From an uncultured Acidobacteriia bacterium (GTDB taxonomy: Bacteria; Acidobacteriota; Terriglobia; Bryobacterales; Bryobacteraceae): a stretch of DNA of 64,000 nucleotides. The position numbers and the translations under genes are program-made. Shown one piece after another: positions 12,401 to 24,400 of the stretch (its first letter is position 1; every line of letters starts with the position of its first letter). The notes under the pieces are model-generated. The model did not search any database, had not been told where the DNA came from, and saw nothing but the letters and a program-made list of their open reading frames with translations. The stretch is taken from the NCBI GenBank assembly GCA_903907865.1, contig CAIVPR010000044.1, forward strand, positions 335,040 through 399,039, read 5' to 3'.

Positions 12401-15400
12401 ACCGGACTGCCGGGAGCGGCGGAGAAACCGCCCGTCCCATCACCCAGAAGTACAGTAACAGTGCCCGAACCGGAGTTGGTCACCGCAAGATCCACCTTGC
12501 CATCGCCGTTGAAATCGAGGGCGAGTACGGAAGACGGCGTCTGTCCAACCGCGATCGTGGCGACGGAGGCGGGAGCGAAACCACCCGATCCGTTGCCGAT
12601 AAAGATGGAGATCGTGTTCGCAGCCTGGTTGGCGACGACGAGGTCCGCAATTCCATCGCCGTTGAAATCGCCTTGCGCAACCGCCGCCGGCGGCGCGGTG
12701 GAGATGGAACTCGACAGCATTCCGGTGGAAGCAACTGCCGACACGGTGGCCACCACCGGTGCCGAGGTGCTGGGCAGGTTGGGCGTGGCTCCATCGAAGC
12801 GCGCGGAGAGGGCGTGGGGGCCCGGACGCAACAGTCCTGTAGTGAGCGTGGCGACTCCGCTCGAATTCACGGCGGACACCCCGAGTACGGCGCTGCCGTC
12901 AAAGAAGCTGACTTGACCGGAGGCCACCGTGGCGACCGAGGCGGTCAGGGTGAGGGCATGGCCCAAGGTCGATGTGGAGGATGGCGCGACCGCAAGGGTG
13001 GTGGATGTCGTACTCACCGAAAGGCGGTTGCTCACCGGCAGGAGCGAGGAGGAATCGGTTCCCGTGTTGGATACGCCGATGGCAGTGTCGGTTGCAATGG
13101 CCTGAAGGCTCGCGGGCGAAGTCGCGTTCGCGTTGATGTTGACGGTTACGAGGATGGTTTCAAACGTACCGGAGGCACCGAGAGGTGTCGAACGGGTGCA
13201 GAAAAGCGTGGCGACGGAACAGGCCCAGTTGGAACCGGCGAGACCTGTGATCGTAATGCCCTGGGATGCGGCGAAGGCAACATTGGTGACAATCGCGATC
13301 CCGGCACTGGCGACGTTGGAGATCCACACCGAGTACCGGGCGCCATTCTGGCCCTTTTGCAGGCTGCCGGTGTGGGTGACCGTAGTGGCCAGCGGGCCGT
13401 CAATCAGGATCGCCGGAGTGACGGGCGCGGCCGGCATCCAGACACCGCCGACGCCAGGCTGGCTCGCGGTGATGGAGCAGGTTCCGTAACCGATGACCGA
13501 AGCCGTAACCGTCCACTGCTGCAGGGCCGAATCGAACGTGGAATTGGCGGGCACGGTGCACACCGTAGGACTGTTGGAAGCAAATGAGACCTGCAGACCC
13601 GAAGTCGCCGAGGCGTACAACCGGAGCGAGTACGGATTGGCAGGGGAAGCGAAGGCGATGTTGAGCGACGTATTTGGATTGAACGCGATGGTCTGCGTCG
13701 GCAACGCCGGCAGGAGCGCGCTGGAGTCGGTTGCAGTTGCCGAAACGCCGATGGCTGTATCGGTTGCAGTGGCCTGAAGGCTTCCGGGCGAGGCTGCATT
13801 GACATCGAAATTGACGGTCACCAAGATGGTCTCAAACGTACCGGAGGAGCCGAGCGGCGTGCTGCGGGTGCAGGAGACCGTGGCCACAGAACAGGACCAG
13901 TTGGAACCGGAGAGACCGCTGATCGTCATGCCCTGGGACGCGGCGAAGGCAACGTTGGTGACGATCGCGATTTCCGAATTGGAGGCGTTGGAAACCCTCA
14001 CGGAGTACTTTGCTCCGTTCTGCCCCTTGTAAAACGATCCCGAATGGGAGACGTTGACGGCAAGGGGGCCGTCTATGAGGATCGTCTGCGTCACCGGGGA
14101 GGCCGGTAGCCAGATACCGCCGCCCGGCTGGCTCGCGGTGATCGAGCAGGTCCCGTAGCCGATGACCGAGGCATTTGCCATCCAGACCGCCGAGGCGTAG
14201 TTGAACGTGGAAGTCGCGGACACGGTACAGACGGAGGGGGTGGTGGAGACGAACGAGACTTGCAGTCCCGACGAGGCAGTGGCGAACGCCGGAAGCGCGT
14301 ACGGATTCTGCGATGAAGCGAAGGCCACGTTCACGGACGGGTCTAGCGTGAACGTGATGGTTTGCGCCTGCGACGCCTGAACGACGACGATTGAATTGCT
14401 GGAAGTGGAACTCAGGCCAGGCGACGACGCGTTGAGGGAGTATGTTCCGGCACTCGGGAAAATCAGGTTCGTGAAAGTGGCTAAGCCGCCCACCGCGCCA
14501 ACTGTCGTGGTTCCTGTCACCGGCGAACCGATGGCCACCTGCGCCGTCGACGAAACGGGGTTGCCGTAGGCGTCCTGAACTTGGACAGCTGCTCCAAATA
14601 CCTGGTTCGTGTTCACGCTGGAGGGCGGCTGTGTGCTGAAGACCAGCTTTGCAGCGGCACCGGCCCCGATCGCAATGGAAGAGGACGACGCGCCTGTCGT
14701 CCCGCTGGCCGTTGCATTCAGAGTGTAGGAACCGACGGAGGTGAGGATGAGGTTGTTGAACGTCGCAACGCCGTTGACCGGGGTCGCAGTCAGGGTGCCG
14801 CCGACCCCGGCCGGAGTGGACGAGATGCTTACCGGCCCGCTAATGCCGGACACGGGGTTTCCGCCGGGATCGCTGATCTGAACCGACACGGTGGTCAATG
14901 CGGTCCCGGCCGTTCCGCTGGAAGGCTGGGTCGTGAACACCAAGTGGACGGGAGAGATCGTGATGGCCGCGCTGTTGGCGCTCGTGACTCCGCTCGCGGA
15001 GGCGGTCAGAGTGTAGCTGCCGGACCCGCTGAATACCAAGTTATTGAAGGTCGCGACACCGTTCACGGGGGTCGCGCTCAGCGTGCCGCCGACACCAGTC
15101 GGAGTGGACGAGATACTCACCGTCCCGGTAATGCTGGACACCGGGTTCCCGCCGGGATCGCTGATCTGAATCGAAATGCTCGAAATGGGCACTCCTGCCA
15201 AACCGCTCGAGGGCTGGGTTGTGAACACCAGATGGACGGGCGCTATTGCGATGGCGGTACTGTTTGCAATCGTGACGCCGGTAGCGGACGCAGTCAACGT
15301 GTAGCTGCCGGAAACACCGAATACGAGGTTGTTGAACGTCGCGACGCCGTTGACGGGAGTCGCGGTCAAGGTGCCGCCCACACCGGTCGGGGAGGAGGCG

Positions 15401-18400
15401 AGGCTTATCGGAACCGCGACGCCGGTAATGGCACTTCCGCCGGAATCGGTGATCTGAACGGAAACGGTGGAGACCGGCACTCCGGCCAATCCTGTGGACG
15501 GCTGGGTCACGAACACGAGGTGCGCAGTTGTGATGGTCAGGTTTGCGCTGACGACGCTCGCGAGTCCACTCGAAGCGGCCGTAATCGTATAGGTGCCAGG
15601 CGAGTTGAAGACCAGGTTACTGAATGTGGCGACGCCGGTTGTCGCATTCACGGCCAGCGTGCCGGAGACTCCCGACGGCGAAGATGAGATCGTGACCGGG
15701 GCGGACGAACCGGGTTCCGGGTTGCCCGAGGCGTCCTGTACCTGAACCGCCAGAGCGGGTAACGTGATCCCGGTGATTCCGGAGGAAGGCGGAGCGGTCG
15801 TGAAGACCAGCTTCGACGGCGGACCGAGCGTGACGACGATGGTCGCCGTCGCGGTCCCGATTGATGTTGACGCCGTCAGGGTGTACGTTCCCGGGGTGGC
15901 GACGACGACGTTACCGAAGGTGGCGACACCGTTGACGGTGCTCGCGGTCAGGGTGCCGCTAACACCGGACGGGGCGGACGTGATTGTCACCGACGAAGAG
16001 AGGCCGGCGAGCAAGGTCCCCTGGCTGTCCTGAAGCTGGACGGTGAACGAGGGCACCGTTCCCGTGGGCACCGTTGACGGCAGCGAGACGAACACCGGAC
16101 GGATCGTGTTGACGACAGTGGAGTCCGACGTGCTGGCGGAAGGCGCGTTGCCGCCCGAGACGGTCGCCTGGTTGACCAGCGGCGAACCCGCGTTGGCCGC
16201 GACATTGACGGTCACGGTTATTGCCGGGAAGCTCGATCCGCCTGCCAGCACGTCCGAGCGTGAGCAGGTGGGAAGCGCAGCGCAGGTCCAGCCGGTTCCC
16301 GACATCCCGGTGATCGTCATGCCGGAGGGCGGCGTATCCGTGACCGTGATGGTGCCGCCGCTGTTCAAGCTGGAGGTGTTCGAGACCGTCAGCGAGTATT
16401 GCGCGCCCACCTGCCCCTGATAGAAAGAGCCGGAGTGCGACTTCTGGATGGTGAGCGTATCGCCGAACAGGATGTTGGTTGAGTCTGTCGCGATGGTCGA
16501 AAAAATGTCACCGAGCACGCTGACCAGATTCACCAGCGGAGTGGCCGCGGTTTGCGAAACGCTGACCGTGACGGTGATCGGCTGGTAAGTGCCGCCGCCG
16601 TTGACCCCGTCCGGGCGGGTGCACTTGGGCAGGCTGGAGCAATCCCAGCCCGCGCCGGACATGGCGGTGACCGTCATCCCCGCCGGAGCGACATCGGTGA
16701 CCGTCACGGGCCCGTAGATACCCGTAGAGCCGCTGTTTCTTACATTAACCGTATATTGCCCCGATTGCCCTCGTGCAAACGAACCGCCGTGGCTCAATGT
16801 CGCGGTCCACGCACGAGTCTCTTCCGGAATAAGACCGTAAATGTGCGTGGCGTCGCCGAACATCAATGTGGCCATGTTGTTCGTGCCGTTGTAGGGATAG
16901 GGATTGCCCGAAATACCGGCGACGGGCGCTTCCGGCAGGAAGAAGAGACTGGGTGTGGTCTGGCCCGTCGTGTAGTTGCTGTTGATGAATTGTGTGAAGT
17001 TCCCGGAGCCGTCGCCGGTCATGATAATTCCGGCTGGAAACTGATAGTCGCTCTCCCCGTCGCACATGTGGAAGGTGGAGATCGCCGCGATGATTTTGGC
17101 GGTCCTGTTAGGGAAGTAATCCACATACGGACAGGCTTCGTGCCAGGTAGTGGTACTGATGGCATTGCCGCCCACGATGAGATCCGGGTGCCCGTCGCCA
17201 TTCACGTCGGCGGTGTAAATAACGGTGGGGCGCAAGCTGAGATCGCCGGGGCCGCCGCCAATGGAACCGACGCTGACGGCACCGGCAGTGTACCCGCCGC
17301 TTCCGTTGCTGATGACCGTGAGGATGTTCGAGTCGAAGGTATTGGGAACAATGAAATCCGGGTAGCCGTCGCCGTTCAGGTCGGCGGTCGCGAGGGCGGT
17401 GGCGGTGCCGGGGTTGGTCGCCTGAACGACAATCGGACTACCGGGAGCCTGCGTGAATGCCCCAAACCCGTCGCCGCGGTAGAGCGAGATCGAGTGCGAA
17501 ACGTAGTTGTAGACGGCGATGTCGGCGTGCGAGTCCTTGTTGAGGTCCGTGGTGAGGACGCTGTACGGGCCGGTGCCGGTCGGGAGACTGGCGCGCAGGG
17601 TGAATCCGCCCTGGCCATCGCCCATTAGAACGGCGACCGAGGCCGCGTTCAAGTTTGTGACGACCAGATCCGGATTGCCATCTTCGTCAAAGTCGGCGGC
17701 CGCGATCGAATTCGGCCAAACGTTCTGTCCGAAGGTGTAGACCGTGGAGGGCGAACCGAACGTGCCATCGCCGTTGCCGGGCAGCACCACGACGGTGCCC
17801 TCAGTGATGTTGGCCACCGCAAGGTCGGGGTAGCCGTCCTTGTTGTAGTCGGCGACTGCGACGGAAACGGGCGAGGAACCGGCGGTAAGCGTATTGCAGC
17901 CATTCGGGTAGCCGTAGCTGTCCTGCGGAATGCCGCCGCCCAGGCATACCTGGACAGAGTTGTTGTTGACGAAGACGAAGTCCTCAATGCCGTCGTTGTT
18001 GAGGTCGGCAAGCCGCATTTCCGTGGCTCCGCCAAAGATCACGTAAGACGCGCCGATGTAGGTCTCTGCGTTCCCCGTCGCCACGCCGAGCGTGAACGGG
18101 GTGGACTGGCTAGTGGCGAAATTGGCGTCCCCGAGGTACATCGCCCTTACGGAGGACGACCCGGCAGGCAGTGACGACGGCGCAATTGTAGCCACGCCGT
18201 TGGTCACCGTCCCGAAACCGGCCACGATGGCACCGCTGTAGAACACCACCTTGCCGGTGGCGTTCGAAGGCGATACGGTCGCGGTTAGGGTCACGGGATT
18301 CCCCAGAGCCACCGGATTGGGCGACGCGGTCAGCGACAGCGTGGTCGTCGCGGCCAAACCGCGGAGCACCTGAACAGCGCCCGAGCCCGAGACGGCGAGG

Positions 18401-21400
18401 CCAACAACCACATCCGCCCGACCGTCGCGATCCACATCGGCCGCCACCATGCTTAGAATCGTTCCGGTGACCGTGGCGGTCGCCGGGGTCCCTTGCGCGA
18501 AACCACCAGCGCCGTCGCCCAGCCAGAATTGCACGGAAGAGCCGAATCCGAAGGCCAGATCTTGCTTGCCATCGCCGCTGAAGTCCGCCGCAACCACGGC
18601 CGCAATGTTCGATCCCGGCGCAAAGGACGCACCGTGCTGCGAGAATCCGCCTTGGCCGTTGCCGAGCCAAATGGTGGTGGTGCCCGTCGCCGAATTGACG
18701 AATGCCAGATCCGCGCGGGTGTCGGAATCGAAGTATCCGGCGACGACCTTGTCCGCCGCTCCAAACGAATTTCCGGTCACTTGGTGGAAACCGCCGCCGC
18801 CATCGCCGAGCCACACAGAGGGCGAACTTCCGGTCACTGCGAAGTCCGGAATGCCGTCCCCGTTGAAATCGGCGATGGCGACCTGTCCGCTGACGTTGTA
18901 GTGGGACCACTCGGCAAACCCGCCGAGTCCGTTGCCGAGCAGAATCGTGGTCGTATTGGCGTTCGGCGTGGTGACGATCAGGTCGGCGATGCCGTCCCCG
19001 TTGAAATCGGCGATGGCAAGCCTCATGGGGTTGCTGCCGGAACCGGGCGTGTTCGGAACCACAGGACTACCGGGGGCCGCGCTGAAGCCGCCGGTCCCGT
19101 CTCCGAGCAGGATGGTGACCGAATGGTCTGTCGCATTGGCAATGGCGAGGTCCATCTTGCCATCTCTGTTGAAATCTCCGGCCACGAGCGAGACCGGGCC
19201 GTGGGTATCGGAGATGGGGCTGCCGGTGGCTTCATGCATCGGTCCGCCACTCGGTTGGGCGAGCGAAACGCGGATGGTCTGGTTGACCACGTCGATTGCC
19301 GCGATGTCGAGGCGACCGTCGTTGTTGAAATCGGCGGTGACGAGCGCCTGCGGCAAGCTGCCGCCGACCGTGGTGATCGTGCTTGAGCCGACCGTGTAGT
19401 CGACCAGCGCGTTGACCGTCACGGACACGGTTGCAGACACCCCCGGCGCGTGGCTGCTGTCGCCCGCATAGTAGGCACGGATGGAATGGGCTCCCGCCGC
19501 AAGGTTCTTGGCCGTGAAGGTGCCGACGGAGTTTGTGAGCGGGGCGATATAGGCAGTACCGAGAATCGACGCGCCGTCGTAGAGCGTAACCGTGCCAGAG
19601 GCTCCAATCGGCGCAAGCGTTAGGCTAAACACGACCGGCGTGCCCGACGTCGAAGTAACGGGAGTGGCGGAGAGCGATACAGTGCTCCCGGGGACGCCCT
19701 GCAGCAGCGCAATGGCTCCGCCGTTCTGGCCGGACACGGCAAGGTCGGGGGTGCCGTTGGTAAAGATACCCGCCACCGCGATGTTGCCCGGTCCCGCAGC
19801 CACCGCATAGCGGCCCGACTGGGTGAATGTAGCCGCGTTGTTCTTGAATGTGGTGACGGTGCCGGAGGTGTAGGTGCCCACAGCGAGGTCGATCTGGCCA
19901 TCGGCATCGAAATCCACCGCGACCACGGACAGCGGATTCGAACCGGCAGGCAGCGAGATCGCGTTGCCGGAATTGAAGCCGCTGCGGTCGGACTTCTGGA
20001 GCAGGATGGTGACGTTGTCCGTATAGAAACCGGTGATGGCCAGATCGAGCTTGCCGTCGCCATTGAGGTCCGCAATCGCAACGGAACGGGCGTCCTGCCC
20101 GGCGGAGAAAGTGCCGCCCACGCCCGCCGCGAAACCGCCCGTACCGTTGCCGAGCAGTACCGCCACGTTGTTGCTATTGCCCGCGCCGGTCACGACCAAG
20201 TCGGCGATGCCGTCGCCATTCAGGTCCGCGACGCCGATGAATTGCGGGTTCGCGACGGTGGAAATCGGACTGCCCGAGGGTTGGCGGAAAGTGCCGTCGC
20301 CGTTGCCGAGGAGAATCGTAAGCGTTCCCGGACCGTAGTTGGCCACGGCGAGGTCGATCAATCCATCCCCGTTGAAGTCGCCGGAGGCAATCTGGATGGG
20401 ATTGGTGCCCACCGCCACGCTGCCGGACACGGAGAACGTGTTGTTCGCACCCTGGAGCAGGATAGAGACGTTGGCCGAGCCGAAGTTGACCACCGCGATG
20501 TCGGGCTTGCCGTCCCGGTTGAAATCGCCGATGACGGAAGCGAACGGATTCGTGCCGACGGTGACGACCGGGCCTGCCGTGATTCCGCCGTTGTTGTTGT
20601 ACCAGACGCTGACGGTCCCGGCGGCGCTGTTGGCCGAGACAAAGTCGGGGCGGCCGTTGCCGTCGAGGTCGGCGACCGATACGTTGCGGGTCGACGCCTG
20701 GGTGATGCTGCCGCTATTCGACAGGGCACCTCCCCCGGTGAAGTGGACCGTTTCCGTAACTACAGACGAGGCACTGCCGAGGTATCCGGCACTCCCTTGG
20801 TAGCGGGCCCGGAAGGTGGTGGCGGTCGGCGGGAATCCGAAGGCGATGTACGTCGCGCTGCCATTCGAGAGCGTAGCCGTCCCGAGGACGGTCGAGTCTG
20901 CGTAGAACGTCACCTGGCCCGTTGCGGCGGCCGGCGTGACTGTGGCGGTCAGGAATGCACCCTGGACGCCCCAGGAAACGGGGTTGGGCGAAACCGCGAG
21001 CGTCGTGGTGGTGGAATTGGTACCCACTAGAAACGTAATGGTGGAGTCGTTTTGGTTGGCGATGGCGAGATCCGGAGTACCGTCGCCGTTGAAGTCCCCG
21101 ATGACGAGGCTGCCGGGGCCATTGCCGGTGGAAAATGGACTGCCCGTGGCCAGGCGGAAGGTACCGTCGCCGTTGCCGAGGTAGAGATAGACGCTGTTGC
21201 CGCTGAACGCGCCGATGGCGAGGTCGGTCTTGCCGTCGGCATTGAAGTCGCCCGCAACCACCGTCCATGGGTTGGCTCCCCCTGGCAGGGTAACGTCCGC
21301 CTTCTGGATGAAACCGGTACCCGCCGAGTTCTGGACAAACACGCTCACGGTGTTGTTGTTGTAATTCCCCACCGCCACGTCGAGCCGGCTGTCGCCGTCG

Positions 21401-24400
21401 AAGAAGCCGGTCGCGATGCTGCGGGCGCTGCTGCCGACGGCGAGCGTATTCCAGCCGGTGAACGTGCCGTCGCCGTTGCCAAGGAAGAGGCTCGCGTTGC
21501 TGCTGCCGCCGTTCGATACCGCGAGATCCGCCTTGCCGTCGCCGTTGAAATCGACCACCGTGGCGAACCACGGCGCCGTTCCGACGCCAACCGTGTGCTG
21601 GAGCGCGGTCGGGAAGCCACCCACGCCGTCGCCGATCAGAATCTTCACGTCGTTGGAGCTGAAATCGACCACGGCGAGATCGGGAATGCCGTCGCCGTTG
21701 AAGTCGCCGGTCGTTATGTACTGTGGCAGCGAGCCTGCAGCGACAGGGCTGGCCGAGGAGGGCGAGAATGTGCCGTTCGCGTTCTGCAACAGAATGGTGA
21801 CGGTGTTCGAACCCGAATTTGAGACTGCGAGGTCGGCGCGTCCGTCGCGGTTCAGGTCCGCCACGACAACGCCTGTCGGGCTGGATCCCACCGTGATCGA
21901 GCCGCCCGATTGTGTGAAACCGCCCGCGCCATTGCCGAGCCAGACCGAGACCGTGTTCGCCGACCGATTCACCGCGACCAGATCCGACTTGCCGTCGCCA
22001 TTGATATCCCCGGCCGCCACAAAGTACGCGCCGGTGGAGATCGTGCTGGCTCCCACCCCGAGTCCGCCATTCGAAACCGTGGTATTCACAGTCTGCGAAA
22101 CTCTCGCGGACGTTGAGGGAACCGTTGTGGGGCCGCCTGCGAAGTAGACGTAGAGCGAGTGGGTACCGGCGCCGAGTTGATTGGTGGAAAGCGTGGCCGA
22201 GCCACCGGAGGCGAACGCGGACCCGAGCACGTTCACGCCGTCGTAGAACGTGACATAGCCGGAGACAGTCGTCGGACTGACGGTGGCGGTGAGCGTCACC
22301 GAAGATCCAAACGTGGAAGGGCTGGGCGAGGCCGACAGCGTCACCGAGCTCTGCACCGCTCCGCGCAGGATGCTCACGTTGTTGGTGCTATTCGCGGTGA
22401 GAATGTCCGGCGCGCCATCCCCATTGAAATCGCCAACCGCCAGTGAATTGGGGCCCGTTGTCGCGACGGAAAATGGGCTATAGGGCGCGGCGGCGAAAGA
22501 AGCGTTCCCAGCGGACGCAGTGGTGTTGAGCAGAACAATGATGCTCTGCTGGCTCGACAGGAAGGCGAGATCCGGCTTGCCGTCGGAGTTGAAATCCGAG
22601 ATGACGAGGGCCGCGTTGTCGACCCCGGCGGAGACGGGGCTCAACGGGAAGGCGGTAAAGCCGCCCACGCCGTCGCCGCGGAGGACAGTAATGATGGATT
22701 CTCCAGCGATGGCGAGGTCGAGCTTGCCGTCGCCATCGAAGTCGGCGACAGCAACGTCGTTGGAGGCGCCGCTCAGCGCGATGGTGGACGCAGCGAAGTT
22801 GTTCTGGCCCAGCCCCGTCAGGAGCGTGACCACGTTGGCCGTGGGGCTGGCGACAACGATGTCCGGATTGCCGTCCGTGTTGAAATCGGTGACCACCAGG
22901 CGGGCTGGCGCGTTGGCCAGCCGCACAATGGCGGCCGAACTGAAGGTTCCGGTGCCGGAGCCTTGGAGAATCTCGACTGTTTTCGAGGCATAGCCCGCTA
23001 GCGCCAGATCTTCAATGCCATCACCGTTGAAGTCGCCGACAACCAGGCCGAAGGGTACGACGGTGGTGCTGAAAGGACTGCCCGAGGCTGCGGAGAAGGT
23101 GCCGTCCCCGTTGCCCAGCAGGATGGTGACGCTATTGTTGGCGTTCGCAATGGCCAGGTCGATCTTGCCATCGTTGTTGAAGTCGCCCACCACCACCATC
23201 TGCGGGGAAGCGGCATCGGTGTACGGACTACCCGACGCCTGCGTGAATCCGCCGTTTCCGCCGAGGTACACCGAAATGCTGTTGCTGGTGGAGTTGGCGG
23301 TTGCGTAGTCTGGAATGCCGTCGCCGTTGAAATCCGCCGAGATGGCGTTCTGGACGTTGGTGCCCGCGCCGAAGGTGGCGGCGACGAAGCCGGAGATGGG
23401 AGACGTGGTTACCGTCTGCGTCAAAGTACCGGTTCCGGGGAAGTACGACGGGCCGGGGCTGTAGCTGGATTTCAGCGTACGGGTGCCCGGCATTAGGAAA
23501 GCAGTGGGGACGGAGATCTTGCCAAACTGATCGGTCTGCCCCGCCGCGACGGGCGCGCCGTTGTCGGTGATGAGAACGGGATAGCCGAGGCTGCCGGGTT
23601 GCGGATTCAGCGTGGCTCCAAGCGTCACGGATTGTCCGAAGCGCGACGGATTAGGCGTAGAGGTGAGGGTTACGGTAGCGGACGCCGCGCCCTTGAGTAC
23701 GGTGACGTTCCCGCTCTGATCGGCAACAGCGAGGTCCGGGCGGCCGTCGCCGTTGAAGTCTTCCACCAGCAGCCCGCTGGGGTTGGTCCCCGCGCTCACT
23801 GGACTGTTCGCGGCGCTTGAAAACGTTCCGTTGCCGTTGCCCTTGAACACGTACACCTTGCTGCTGGTGAAGCCCGTCACCGCAAGGTCGATCTTTCCAT
23901 CCGCATCGAAATCGAATGCTACAACATTCCACGGGTTGGTACCAGAAGCCAGCGTGATGTCCGACAACTGGCTGAAGCCCGTCCCGGTGGAGTTCTGGAC
24001 ATAGATGGTAATGGAGTTGTTGTTGTAGTTGGCGAAAGCCAGATCCGGCCGGCCGTCGCCGTTGAAGTCAGCTACGGCCACGCTGCGGGCGCTGCTGCCA
24101 ACGGTGAGGATCGTCCATGTGGTAAACGTTCCATCGCCATTGCCGAGCAGCACGTAGGCGTTGCTGCTTCCGCCGTTCGGCACCACCAGATCCGCCTTGC
24201 CGTCCCCGTTTATGTCGGCGACAGCGATGAACCACGGATTCGACCCCACGGAAGCCGGGCTGCCGGTCGCTTGGTGAAATGTGCCATCGCCGTTGCCGAG
24301 CAGGATCGTAATACTGTTGCTGGTGCTCTGGAAGTTGGCGACAGCAAGGTCTGCAATGCCGTCGCCGTTGAAGTCGCCCGTCGCTATGTACTGGGGCTGA

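Noticed and set aside
11536..13587. 683-aa open frame on the plus strand
   Set aside because: It is antisense to the giant gene, has a biased composition rich in Arg, Gly and Val, no domain, and exists because the repeats and high GC keep the opposite frame open.
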